From: an uncultured Campylobacter sp.
GTDB taxonomy: Bacteria > Campylobacterota > Campylobacteria > Campylobacterales > Campylobacteraceae
Assembly (NCBI RefSeq): GCF_938017775.1
Contig: NZ_CALIIU010000008.1
Span: 62,001-126,000, forward strand
Length of the DNA: 64,000 bases
Direction of reading: 5' to 3'
Part shown: one piece after another, positions 16,568 to 24,703 of the stretch
How positions within the stretch are numbered: the first letter of the stretch is position 1
How the letters are laid out: every line of letters begins with the position of its first letter
Position numbers and translations under genes: made by a program
The notes under the pieces: model-generated
Databases searched by the model: none
Told to the model about the DNA's origin: nothing
What the model saw: the letters and a program-made list of their open reading frames with translations, nothing else

Positions 16568-17638
16568 ATGCAAAGACGCGATTTTTTAAGAAACACTGCG
16601 ATTTTAGGCGCCGTTATGGCAACTCCGAGTACCATTTTGGGCGGAGAAAAAGTCATTGGCAAAAAGAGAGCTTTCGGGCTATCGCTAAATCACGAAATTT
16701 TGGAAGAGGGCAAGCAGACTCGGCTTTGGATACCGCTTCCTCTTATCACGGAATATCAAAAGGTAAGCGACATAAAATTTGACGGCAATTTCAACGATCC
16801 GTCCGTGGACTATGGCGAAATTCCTACGCTCTATGCCGGCTACGTCGGTGTGGCAAAGCCCACGCTAAATATTAAATTTAGCGTCGAGACCTTTGAGCGT
16901 AACACCGACTTTAGCAAGGTAAAATTTAATCCGAACGAGAAGCTTAACCCCGAGGTGGCGAAGTTTTTAGAGCCTAGCACGCAGATTCAAATCGACGGCG
17001 TCGTCAAGCAAAAATCAGACGAGATCGCAGGCAGCATCAAGGGTGATCTGGAAAAGGCGCGCGCGATTTATACGTGGGTGGCAAACACTATGCAGCGCGA
17101 TAACAGCGTGCTAGGCTGCGGGCTAGGGGACGTGAAGCAAATTTTAAGTAGCGGCAAGTTAAGTGGCAAATGCACCGACATAAATAGCGTTTTCGTCGCA
17201 CTTTGCCGTGCGCAAGGCATCGCCGCAAGAGAGATGTTTGGTATCCGCGTCGGCGCGTCGAGATTTAGCGCTCAAATGGGCGCCGCGCCTAAAGACGGCG
17301 TCAGCCATATCTCGGGCGCGCAGCACTGCAGGGCGGAATTTTATCTAAAAGGCCACGGCTGGATCCCCGTCGATCCCGCGGACGTTACAAAGGTGCGATT
17401 GGGCGAGAAGCTAAGCAATGACGACAGCAAGCTTGCTAAAATTCGCGAGTATTTATTCGGCAACTGGGAGATGTGCTGGATTGGCTTTAACTACGGCAGA
17501 GACTTCACGCTAAGCCCACGCCCAGCGCAGTTTCCGATCAATAATTTCGGCTATCCTTACGGCGAAGTGGACGGCAACACGCTTAATTACTACTCGCCGA
17601 AAGATTTCAGCTACGATTACAGATCGAAGGAGCTGTAG
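16568..17638 (+). CDS. Tat-exported transglutaminase-like domain protein
   Basis: A 356-residue paralog of the preceding gene. It begins with the twin-arginine leader MQRRDFLRNTAILGAVMA (RR at 3-4, hydrophobic 9-20), so it is probably exported folded to the periplasm. The catalytic-type residues are C202 in SGKCTDINSVFVALCRA, H253 in SGAQHCRAEFYL and D269 in WIPVDPADV. The C-terminal 80 residues are nearly identical in pattern to the first copy, showing a recent tandem duplication or gene conversion. In other bacteria such proteins are annotated as transglutaminase-like cysteine peptidases. The substrate is not known. Confidence 0.85.
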   Translation: MQRRDFLRNTAILGAVMATPSTILGGEKVIGKKRAFGLSLNHEILEEGKQTRLWIPLPLITEYQKVSDIKFDGNFNDPSVDYGEIPTLYAGYVGVAKPTLNIKFSVETFERNTDFSKVKFNPNEKLNPEVAKFLEPSTQIQIDGVVKQKSDEIAGSIKGDLEKARAIYTWVANTMQRDNSVLGCGLGDVKQILSSGKLSGKCTDINSVFVALCRAQGIAAREMFGIRVGASRFSAQMGAAPKDGVSHISGAQHCRAEFYLKGHGWIPVDPADVTKVRLGEKLSNDDSKLAKIREYLFGNWEMCWIGFNYGRDFTLSPRPAQFPINNFGYPYGEVDGNTLNYYSPKDFSYDYRSKEL

Positions 17639-18044
17639 CGGTTCGCGTTTTGCTATGCGGCACGTCGAACTACTTGAGCTTTTTGAGTAGGTATACAAGA
17701 AAGGCTTCCCGCTAGACGACTTTGGGCGGATGTGTAAAAGCGCGCCTAATCTACGTGCTGTCGCGTCTGCATTGGAAAAGAATTCCGCGCTTTATTTGGC
17801 GTGGAATTTTAAAATTTTTAGAATTTTGCGAGCGACATGGCGGCGAAATTTTGAAATTTTAAAGCGAGCAAAATTTTGAAATTTTTCGGCGCGAAATTTT
17901 AAAATTTACGGCTTGCGGAATTTAAAATTTCGCCTCTTTGCCACTCTGTGCGAAATTTGAGCGGTAAAATTTGCAGATAAAATTCCACGCCAAAAGCCGG
18001 CTAAGGTGCGACAAGATTATTAAGATTATACTTAAAGGCAAAAT
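17639..18044. repeat. Gap with AAATTT-type repeat array
   Basis: About 400 bases without a gene. From about 17800 to 17940 there are successive GAAATTTTAAAATT, GAAATTTTGAAATTTT and GAATTTAAAATTTC units with GC-rich spacers, very like the array in front of the Tat-exported transglutaminase-like gene. The final 50 bases hold the ribosome binding site of the following MerT-like gene. Confidence 0.65.
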
Positions 18045-18446
18045 TTGAAAACTGAACTAGAAAATCCCGCGCAAGAAACCTTGGCTCAAAAGCGAGAAGA
18101 TCCTAGAAAAAATCGCTTCAGCACGCGCAGTCTGTGGCTGATATTCGCCGCGATTTTTAGCGCGGTTGCGGCGACGTTTTGCTGCCTGCCCGCGCTTTTA
18201 TTTTTGATTTTCGGCGCGAGCTTTTCCATTTTTTCAGGCGCAGAGGCGCTGGAAGGTTACCGTGCGCCGCTTTCTGCGTTAGCGCTTTTTTGCTTCGCGC
18301 TCTCGGCATTTTTCTTTTTCAAAAAGCCGCGCGCATGCTCACTGCAAAGCGGACGCAAAAAATGGATTCTGATCTACGCGCTTTTAGGAGCCTTGCTTGC
18401 CTTTATGCTTACATATCCTGAAATTTTAGGAGGGCTTTATGCGTAA
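18045..18446 (+). CDS. MerT-like inner-membrane metal transport protein
   Basis: A 133-residue membrane protein with a hydrophilic N-terminus and three hydrophobic helices (about 30-55, 70-90 and 107-127). The first helix carries the vicinal cysteine pair FCCLPA (C46, C47) characteristic of MerT, which receives metal ions from MerP and moves them inward. A further cysteine (CSL) lies in the second loop. The start is TTG at 18045 behind AAAGG. It overlaps the next gene, a MerP-like protein, by 8 bases. No merR, merA or merC is nearby, so mercury detoxification is not demonstrated; another soft metal such as copper is equally possible. Confidence 0.68.
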   Translation: MKTELENPAQETLAQKREDPRKNRFSTRSLWLIFAAIFSAVAATFCCLPALLFLIFGASFSIFSGAEALEGYRAPLSALALFCFALSAFFFFKKPRACSLQSGRKKWILIYALLGALLAFMLTYPEILGGLYA

Positions 18447-18699
18447 AATTTTATTTTTGATGCTTGGATTTACAGCGCTTTTTGCCGACAAAGAGGTTAA
18501 AATTTACGTGGAAAAAATCCACTGCCCGCTCTGCACTACGATCGTGCGAAAGGCGCTTTTGCAAACGCCAGGCGTGATAAGCGCGAAGGTTTCACAGCAG
18601 AGCAAAACCGCGACCGTCGCGGCAAAGGATGATGCAAACGAGACCGCGATGCTTGAGGCGATCGCTAAAACGGGCTATGAAGGCGTAATCGTAAAATAA
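18439..18699 (+). CDS. MerP-like periplasmic heavy-metal-binding protein
   Basis: An 86-residue protein with a signal peptide (hydrophobic 4-15, likely cleavage after LFA) followed by one HMA domain. The metal motif is written HCPLC, with cysteines at 29 and 32 in place of the usual GMTCxxC. The fold pattern PGVISAKVS and TGYEGVIVK at the end is standard. It overlaps the MerT-like gene and is translated right after it. MerP binds the ion in the periplasm and hands it to MerT. The ribosome binding site AGGAGGG is strong. Confidence 0.75.
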   Translation: MRKILFLMLGFTALFADKEVKIYVEKIHCPLCTTIVRKALLQTPGVISAKVSQQSKTATVAAKDDANETAMLEAIAKTGYEGVIVK

Positions 18700-18981
18700 A
18701 AATCCCCGGCAAAATTCTGACTAAATTTTAAATAAAATTCTTGCTAAATTTCGGTAAAATTCATGCGACTTTGCATAAAATTTCATTTTGCGCGGCTTGC
18801 CTGCGGCGTAAGCTAGCGCGATTGATAGAATTCTGCGTGTATTTTGCGGAAGCGCTATGTCGGCGCGATCGCGTTTAAATTTAGTAGAATTTCGTAAGCG
18901 CTTAAGCGGGCGCGGGCGCGCTTAAATTTAACGGGCGTGTCGCAATAACGCGCGGATATAATAAATTCAAAAGGAGCAAAC

Positions 18982-20259
18982 ATGCAAAAAAACGAGGTTA
19001 TGAACGATTTTAAGAAGCTGTGCGAGATACCGCACTGCAGCTGCGAAACGGAGCAGATGAGGGAGTTTTTGGCGGATTTTGCGCGCTGCCAGGGCTTTAG
19101 CGTGAGCGTCGATGAGGCGGGCAACATCCACGCCGTAAAGGGCGAGCCTAAAATTTGCTTGCAAAGCCACTACGACATGGTTTGCGTGGGCGCGGCGCCG
19201 AATTTGCAGCTCATTGAAGAAAACGGCATCCTAAGAGCCAAAAACTCGACTCTAGGCGCTGACGACGGCATCGGCGTGGCGATGATGATGGGCGCGATGC
19301 GGGAGTTTGCGAATTTAGAGTGTCTATTTACCAACGACGAAGAGGTTGGGCTCGTGGGCGCAAACGCCTTTAAGGGTAAAATTTTATCGCCGAATTTGCT
19401 AAATTTAGACAGCGAGGAGGACGACCGCGTGACGCTGGGATGTGCCGGCGGCATAAACGTGAGCGCGAAAATAGACGCCGCGAGCGTCAAAAAGAGCGGT
19501 AAAATTTACGAGATCGGCGTTACCGGGCTTAGCGGCGGGCACTCGGGCAACGAGATACATAAAAATATCCCAAACGCGACGAAGCTACTAGCGAAATTCC
19601 TCGCCGAGGAGGGCTGCGAGCTAATCAGCCTTGATTTTGGCGAGAGGAGTAACTCGATCCCCGCAAACGCCGTGTGTAAAGTGCTCTGTGCGCATGAGCC
19701 GGCGCAGCGCGGCCTGGCGTGGGTAAAGAGCCTAGGCGAGGGCGAAGCGGACATGCTGGTAAACAGCGGCAAAATTTTGGCGCTTATCAACTCCTTCGCC
19801 CAGGGCGTGCGCAGCTACGACACGCAGCTTGGCATGGTAAATGAAAGTATAAATCTCTCGACGGTTAAGCAGAAGGGCGAAGTGATCGAGTTTGACTTTT
19901 TCGGACGCGCGATGAAGCGCGAGGGGCTCGAAAATCTTGGCTTTGAGACTAGCACTCTGGCTAGCGCGCTGGGTTTTGAGGTCAGAGTAACCGACCGCTC
20001 GGCGAACTGGGCGCCGCACGTCAGCGACTTCGCGCATCTGGTGCTTGAGGAGCTACAAAAACAAAAGCCGCAAGCGAAATTTGCCGCCGTGCATGCTGGC
20101 CTTGAGTGCGGCGTACTGGTCGCAAAACAGCCCGAGCTGCAAGCCTGCTCCATAGGCCCCAACATCCACTCGCCTCACTCCGTGAACGAGCACTGCGAGA
20201 TAGCGTCGGTGGAGATGATGGCGGAAGTCGTAAGAAATATAATCGCTAGGCTTCAGTAG
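18982..20259 (+). CDS. pepD: Aminoacyl-histidine dipeptidase (M20 family)
   Basis: PepD hydrolyses Xaa-His and other dipeptides with a dinuclear zinc site. The metal ligands are in LQSHYDMV (H63, D65), the active-site aspartate region GADDGIG is at 92-98, and TNDEEVG (117-123) contains the general-base and ligand glutamates. SGGHSGNEIHKNIPNA in the dimerisation domain is typical. Its 425 residues are slightly shorter than the E. coli enzyme. AAAGGAG lies seven bases before the ATG. It stands alone between a repeat-bearing 280-base gap and another gap. Confidence 0.92.
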   Translation: MQKNEVMNDFKKLCEIPHCSCETEQMREFLADFARCQGFSVSVDEAGNIHAVKGEPKICLQSHYDMVCVGAAPNLQLIEENGILRAKNSTLGADDGIGVAMMMGAMREFANLECLFTNDEEVGLVGANAFKGKILSPNLLNLDSEEDDRVTLGCAGGINVSAKIDAASVKKSGKIYEIGVTGLSGGHSGNEIHKNIPNATKLLAKFLAEEGCELISLDFGERSNSIPANAVCKVLCAHEPAQRGLAWVKSLGEGEADMLVNSGKILALINSFAQGVRSYDTQLGMVNESINLSTVKQKGEVIEFDFFGRAMKREGLENLGFETSTLASALGFEVRVTDRSANWAPHVSDFAHLVLEELQKQKPQAKFAAVHAGLECGVLVAKQPELQACSIGPNIHSPHSVNEHCEIASVEMMAEVVRNIIARLQ

Positions 20260-20559
20260 TTTGGAAAGGCTTGTCTTTTGAGCGTCTTTGAATGAGTTTG
20301 AAATTTTAAGTCTGCGGCAGACTACCTGTCTAGCCTTGACTTAAAATTTCTGCACAGCATTCAAATCCATCTCAAAAATACTTCGCCTTAAAATTTTTGC
20401 GGCGGCTTGCCTCGCGAGTGCTTTTGAAAGAGATTTTTGCTTCGCTTTGCTCGCAACTACTTCTTAAAAAGCTGCGAACACAAAGAATGAAGCAGAGCGG
20501 ACGCTAAAATTTGCTCGGCGAGACCGCTTGCCGAAATAGCAATTTAAAAGGAGATAAAA
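20260..20559. other. Gap without recognised gene
   Basis: Three hundred bases downstream of pepD. There are several AAATTT-type hexamers and a region rich in TTTGCTTCG. No tRNA cloverleaf or strong terminator is visible. The ribosome binding site AAAGGAG for the following gene is at its end. Confidence 0.5.
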
Positions 20560-21891
20560 ATGGAAAACCAGATCAAAAATTTTCTACAAAATTGCGAGCA
20601 GATTATTAAATTGCAGGTAAAGCGATACGAAAACCATAGCTCTTTTGCGACGAAAATTCCACCCGTTTCTATACTGCCTTATGATGAATTTGAGAAAAAA
20701 TACGGCTCAAATTTATATTTGGATGGTAGTTTTGACGTGCTGGTGTTTGACGGCGATCTTAGCCTATCGGGAGGCACGATAAATGCCGCTTGGCTTAAGG
20801 ATAAATTTAACGAAGCAGGCGGCAAAAATAACGCACGAGCGATGTTTGTTAACGGAAATTTATCCACCGGCGGCGATATCATCGATGATGATTATCTGTT
20901 TTTACAGGTCGCTAAAGATACGGCGTGTGATTATCTGCATTCGCAGGACGGCGTTATCGCAATCGGCGGCAATCTAACGGCGCTTTGGGGCATAAGCGGC
21001 GAATACAACGACGGAATGTTGCAGGTTTTTGGAAAAACGCAAGCGCCGTATATCGTCTCAAACGACCACGCGATGCCTGATCATAGCGCTAGCGAATGCG
21101 TCTATGTCCTAGACGGACGGATCGGTCAAAGCTACCTAGGCGCGCTTGATGGTTGGGAATTTTTTGAAGATTGCGAGCTGATGTTTAAGGATGGAATTTG
21201 CGAAGATGAGCATCAGATCGATATTTCCGCCTTTTTTAAATTTGTAAAAAAGGGCGTTAATCCGATGGTGGATTTTAAAACTTTTGAAGCTAGAAAAGCC
21301 GCCTGGGACGAAGAAAATGAAGAGCAGGAGCCAGAAGATACAGGCGATCTGCCTAAAAATTCCGAAACCGTCGCCGAGATATTAAATTTAGAAAATTTCA
21401 ACCTCAGCGATGAGGAACTATACGAGTATATGATGAGCGAATTTGAGGCCATAGAAAAAATCGGCGACGAAAGCGAAAAATATGCTTATGGCGGCAGAGC
21501 TTTCAAACTGCCTATCATTGCGGCGAGGATGGCGGAAAATTGGCGGCTGATTACCCAGCGTTACTCTGCGCAGCAGATAGATGACCTACGCAAAATCATC
21601 ATTAAGAGCGCGACTAATTTGGCTGATTATTTTTTAAAAATCGGCGATAAAAAACAGCTTGCATTCATCTATGAATTTTTAAACGATGATGCGGTGAGCA
21701 TCGAAAAGGACGAGCCGTTTTTATATGAAACGCTGGTGCGCGCGGGCTTGGAGTTGCAAGATTACGATAGCACTTACGCGCTAGTGTCCGTCATCGATAA
21801 AAAGTCCGAATTTTTGCCGCAGGAGATGGCAAAAAGCATCGCGGACGTGATTAAAAGCGAAGGATACCGGGCTTGGCTGGCAAAACAGTAA
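20560..21891 (+). CDS. Uncharacterised protein with repeated beta-strand N-terminal half
   Basis: A 443-residue protein without signal peptide or membrane helix. Residues about 50-190 contain successive short strand-like units, such as VLVFDGDLSLSGG, AMFVNGNLSTGGD and VIAIGGNLTALWG, ending in YIVSNDHAMP. This regular spacing suggests a right-handed beta-helix or polymer-forming sheet, as in bactofilin-like and some WGR/immunity-associated proteins of unknown function. An acidic linker at about 255-275 leads to an alpha-helical C-terminal half (about 290-443) with no recognised motif. It stands alone with an AAAGGAG ribosome binding site. I cannot assign a function. Confidence 0.6.
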   Translation: MENQIKNFLQNCEQIIKLQVKRYENHSSFATKIPPVSILPYDEFEKKYGSNLYLDGSFDVLVFDGDLSLSGGTINAAWLKDKFNEAGGKNNARAMFVNGNLSTGGDIIDDDYLFLQVAKDTACDYLHSQDGVIAIGGNLTALWGISGEYNDGMLQVFGKTQAPYIVSNDHAMPDHSASECVYVLDGRIGQSYLGALDGWEFFEDCELMFKDGICEDEHQIDISAFFKFVKKGVNPMVDFKTFEARKAAWDEENEEQEPEDTGDLPKNSETVAEILNLENFNLSDEELYEYMMSEFEAIEKIGDESEKYAYGGRAFKLPIIAARMAENWRLITQRYSAQQIDDLRKIIIKSATNLADYFLKIGDKKQLAFIYEFLNDDAVSIEKDEPFLYETLVRAGLELQDYDSTYALVSVIDKKSEFLPQEMAKSIADVIKSEGYRAWLAKQ

Positions 21892-22072
21892 GCTCCAAAA
21901 AGCAAAATTTTAAATTTTTCTAAAAGATAAAAATCAAAAGAGGCGTTTATAAAATTTCAATCTAAATTTTAGCGCCATAATAAGCCGAATGTCTGCCGTA
22001 AAGCGGGTTTAAACAAGGCGTCAAAATTTTAAAATTCCGTCAAATTTAAGCTCGCATCTGCAGGCTAAAATT

Positions 22073-22708
22073 TTACGGAAAATTCTTATCCTTGCTGCTG
22101 CACAGCTCGTTTAAAAAACACTCTTTGCAGTTTGGCTTTATCGCTTTACAGGTGTAGCGGCCGAAAAGCACCATGCCTTGGTGCAGCTTGCCAAGATCCG
22201 TCTTAAAAGCCTCGCTTAGATCGCGCTCCGTAAGCTCGGGCGTCTTTGCGCGGCTCAGCCCCAGGCGATGCGCGACGCGAAAGACGTGCGTATCCACCGC
22301 CATCACGTTTGCGCCCGCGCCCTCCAAAAGCACGACGTGAGCGGTCTTTTGCCCCACGCCCGCAAGAGATTTTAGCCCCGCTTCATCAAGCGGCACTACG
22401 CCGTCAAAGTCGCGAACCACCGCCTGCGCCATTTTGATTAAATTTACCGCTTTGTTGTTGTAGAAATTGCACGAGCTAATTAGCAGCTTTACGCTTGCCA
22501 GATTGGCCTTTGCGAGCTCCTCAACGCTAGGAAATTCCGCAAAAAAGCTCGGCGTGATCAAATTTACCCGCTTATCGGTACACTGCGCGCTAAGCATCAC
22601 GCAGACTAAAAGCTGATAGGTGTCTTTGAATTTCAACTCACTGCGCTCTTCCGCGAAGTTTTGCAGAATTCTCTTTTTTATCTCTAAAATATCTTTTTTA
22701 CTTCTCAT
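22073..22708 (-). CDS. nth: Endonuclease III (DNA glycosylase/AP lyase)
   Basis: Nth removes oxidised pyrimidines and cleaves abasic sites. The helix-hairpin-helix LAGVGQKTAHVVL carries the catalytic lysine K121, and the catalytic aspartate is D139 in VDTHVFRVAHRLG. A [4Fe-4S] cluster is formed by C186, C193, C196 and C202 (C-x6-C-x2-C-x5-C). At 211 residues it is family length. It diverges from peb4, and nth-peb4-fba is the C. jejuni order. Confidence 0.96.
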   Translation of the reverse strand: MRSKKDILEIKKRILQNFAEERSELKFKDTYQLLVCVMLSAQCTDKRVNLITPSFFAEFPSVEELAKANLASVKLLISSCNFYNNKAVNLIKMAQAVVRDFDGVVPLDEAGLKSLAGVGQKTAHVVLLEGAGANVMAVDTHVFRVAHRLGLSRAKTPELTERDLSEAFKTDLGKLHQGMVLFGRYTCKAIKPNCKECFLNELCSSKDKNFP

Positions 22709-22756
22709 TTACATTTCCTCAAGGCGGAATTCTACCCTAAAATTCTAAAGTACAGT

Positions 22757-22784
22757 TTGATTGTTAACAACTTTGAGTTATAAT
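22757..22784 (+). promoter_or_regulatory. Sigma-70 promoter for peb4
   Basis: A -10 box TATAAT at 22779-22784 is preceded, with a 16-base spacer, by TTGATT at 22757-22762. Transcription would start about 20 bases before the peb4 ribosome binding site AAGGAA. This is one of the cleaner promoter matches in the window. Confidence 0.65.
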
Positions 22785-22810
22785 CGCCGTTAAAATTTTT
22801 TTAAGGAATT

Positions 22811-23623
22811 GTGATGAAAAAAGTTTTATTTACAGCACTTAGTTTGGCTGCCGCTATCAGCCTCAACGCTACCGTTTACGCTACCGTCAATGGCAAAGAC
22901 GTAACCGAAAAAGAGCTTGCTCCGCTACTTCAAGGCATAGGCAATGTAGATATCGCCGCTCTTAACGCGGATCAAAAAAAGGAGCTTATCGATAAAGGCA
23001 TCGATCTGATGCTGCTAACGGATGAAGCTAAAAAATCGGGCGTTATGGACGAAGACGTTTATAAAAAAGAGCTTGAAATCGTAAAAGATAACTTAGCACT
23101 TCGCGTATGGCAGGCTAAAGAAGCCAGCAAAATAAATATCGACGATAAAGAAATAGCCGATTTTTATAACAAAAACAAAGCGCGCTTTACCGAGCCTGCG
23201 AGAATCAAAGCGGCTCAGATCGTCGTTAAAACCGAAGCCGAGGCAAACGATATTATTAAGCAGTTAAAAGGGCTTAGCGACAGTGCACTATTTACTAAAT
23301 TTGCAGAGCTTGCCAAAGCCAAATCTATCGATCCGCAGGCTAAACAAACCGGCGGCGAGCTAGGCTGGATGCCTAGCGATCAGGTCAAGCCTTTTGCCGA
23401 TGCGATCTCTAAGATAAAAGATGGTCAAATCACTACTAAAGCGATTAGAAGCAGAGTCGGATATCACGTCGTGTTAAAAGAGGAGTCTCAAGCTAAAAAG
23501 CAGTTAAGTCAAAGCGAAGCAAAGCCTTTTATTGAGCGCGTGCTTAGACAGCAAAAAGCGGCGAAAGTAGTCGAGCAAAAAGCGGCAGATCTTCACAAAA
23601 ACGCTAAAATCGAGTATAAATAA
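22811..23623 (+). CDS. peb4: PEB4-type periplasmic peptidyl-prolyl isomerase/chaperone
   Basis: A SurA/PpiC-like chaperone that folds outer-membrane proteins in the periplasm; in C. jejuni PEB4 (cell-binding factor 2) affects adhesion and outer-membrane composition. The signal peptide covers about residues 1-19 (ending SLNA). An N-terminal helical chaperone part precedes a parvulin domain from about 130 to 225 with ARIKAAQIVV, GGELGWM and SRVGYHVVLKEE. At 270 residues it matches C. jejuni PEB4. It is preceded by a good promoter and followed 15 bases later by fba, as in C. jejuni. Confidence 0.94.
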   Translation: MMKKVLFTALSLAAAISLNATVYATVNGKDVTEKELAPLLQGIGNVDIAALNADQKKELIDKGIDLMLLTDEAKKSGVMDEDVYKKELEIVKDNLALRVWQAKEASKINIDDKEIADFYNKNKARFTEPARIKAAQIVVKTEAEANDIIKQLKGLSDSALFTKFAELAKAKSIDPQAKQTGGELGWMPSDQVKPFADAISKIKDGQITTKAIRSRVGYHVVLKEESQAKKQLSQSEAKPFIERVLRQQKAAKVVEQKAADLHKNAKIEYK

Positions 23624-23637
23624 TATAGGAGCTAAAA

Positions 23638-24702
23638 ATGGGCGTTTTAGATATAGTAAAACCGGGCGTTTTAAGCGGCGATGACGTAAGTAAGGTCTAT
23701 GCGTATGCGAAGCAGCAGGGCTTTGCGATCCCTGCGGTAAACGTAGTGGGGAGCAACTCCATCAACGCCGTCTTGGAAAGCGCTAAAATCGCAAATTCGC
23801 CCGTTATTATTCAGTTTAGCAACGGCGGCGCAGCGTTTTATGCGGGAGCTACTTGCCCTAATGCCGCGGTTTTGGGCGCTATCGCAGGCGCGCATCAAGT
23901 GCATGCTTTGGCGGCTCATTACGGCGTTGCGGTGATTTTGCATACCGATCATGCCGCAAGGAAGCTGCTTCCGTGGATCGACGAGCTCATTAAGGCCAAC
24001 GCCGAGAATAAAAAAGCTCATGGCGTGCCGCTGTTTAGCTCGCACATGCTCGATCTTAGCGAGGATGATTTGGAGCTAAATTTAGCGACCTGCGAGAAGT
24101 ATTTGGAAATTTTAAGCGATCTTGGAATTTCGCTTGAGATCGAGCTTGGCGTCACGGGCGGCGAAGAGGACGGCGTCGATAATACTGGCGTCGATAACGC
24201 GCGGCTTTACACCCAGCCCGCAGATGTCGCGCTTGCCTACGAGCGACTTGGCAAAATCAGCGATAGATTTAGCATTGCAGCAAGCTTTGGCAACGTCCAC
24301 GGCGTGTATAAGCCTGGCAATGTTGTGCTGAGACCTGAAATTTTGAAAAATTCGCAAAAATTCGTCCGCGAAAAATTTAATCTGCAATCCGAAAAGCCTG
24401 TAAATTTCGTCTTTCACGGCGGCAGTGGCAGCGAGACCTCTGACATCAAGGCAGCCGTAAGCTACGGCGTAGTTAAGATGAATATCGACACCGACACGCA
24501 GTGGGCGTTTTGGGACGGCGTGCGCGCTTATGAGGCCAAAAATCGCGGCTATTTGCAAGCTCAAATCGGCAATCCGGAAGGTGAGGACAAGCCAAATAAA
24601 AAATTCTACGATCCTCGCAAATGGCTGAGAGCAGGCGAGCAGAGTATGGTGGCGCGCTTGCAGGTCGCATTTGACAATCTAAATTGCCTAAATAGGAACT
24701 AA
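23638..24702 (+). CDS. fba: Class II fructose-bisphosphate aldolase
   Basis: Fba interconverts fructose 1,6-bisphosphate with dihydroxyacetone phosphate and glyceraldehyde 3-phosphate. The zinc ligand region HTDHAARKLLPW lies near residue 101. ELGVTGGEEDGVDN and ASFGNVHGVYKPGNVVL (second zinc site) follow, then the phosphate-binding FHGGSGS and the closing VKMNIDTDTQWAF. The 354-residue length matches class IIA enzymes. In campylobacters lacking phosphofructokinase the enzyme serves mainly gluconeogenesis. It is followed one base later by the MotA-like gene, so all three are probably cotranscribed. Confidence 0.96.
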   Translation: MGVLDIVKPGVLSGDDVSKVYAYAKQQGFAIPAVNVVGSNSINAVLESAKIANSPVIIQFSNGGAAFYAGATCPNAAVLGAIAGAHQVHALAAHYGVAVILHTDHAARKLLPWIDELIKANAENKKAHGVPLFSSHMLDLSEDDLELNLATCEKYLEILSDLGISLEIELGVTGGEEDGVDNTGVDNARLYTQPADVALAYERLGKISDRFSIAASFGNVHGVYKPGNVVLRPEILKNSQKFVREKFNLQSEKPVNFVFHGGSGSETSDIKAAVSYGVVKMNIDTDTQWAFWDGVRAYEAKNRGYLQAQIGNPEGEDKPNKKFYDPRKWLRAGEQSMVARLQVAFDNLNCLNRN

Positions 24703-24703
24703 T

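Noticed and set aside
18045..18699. Complete mercury resistance operon
   Set aside because: merA, merR and merC are absent; only MerT- and MerP-like proteins are seen, so the substrate metal is open.
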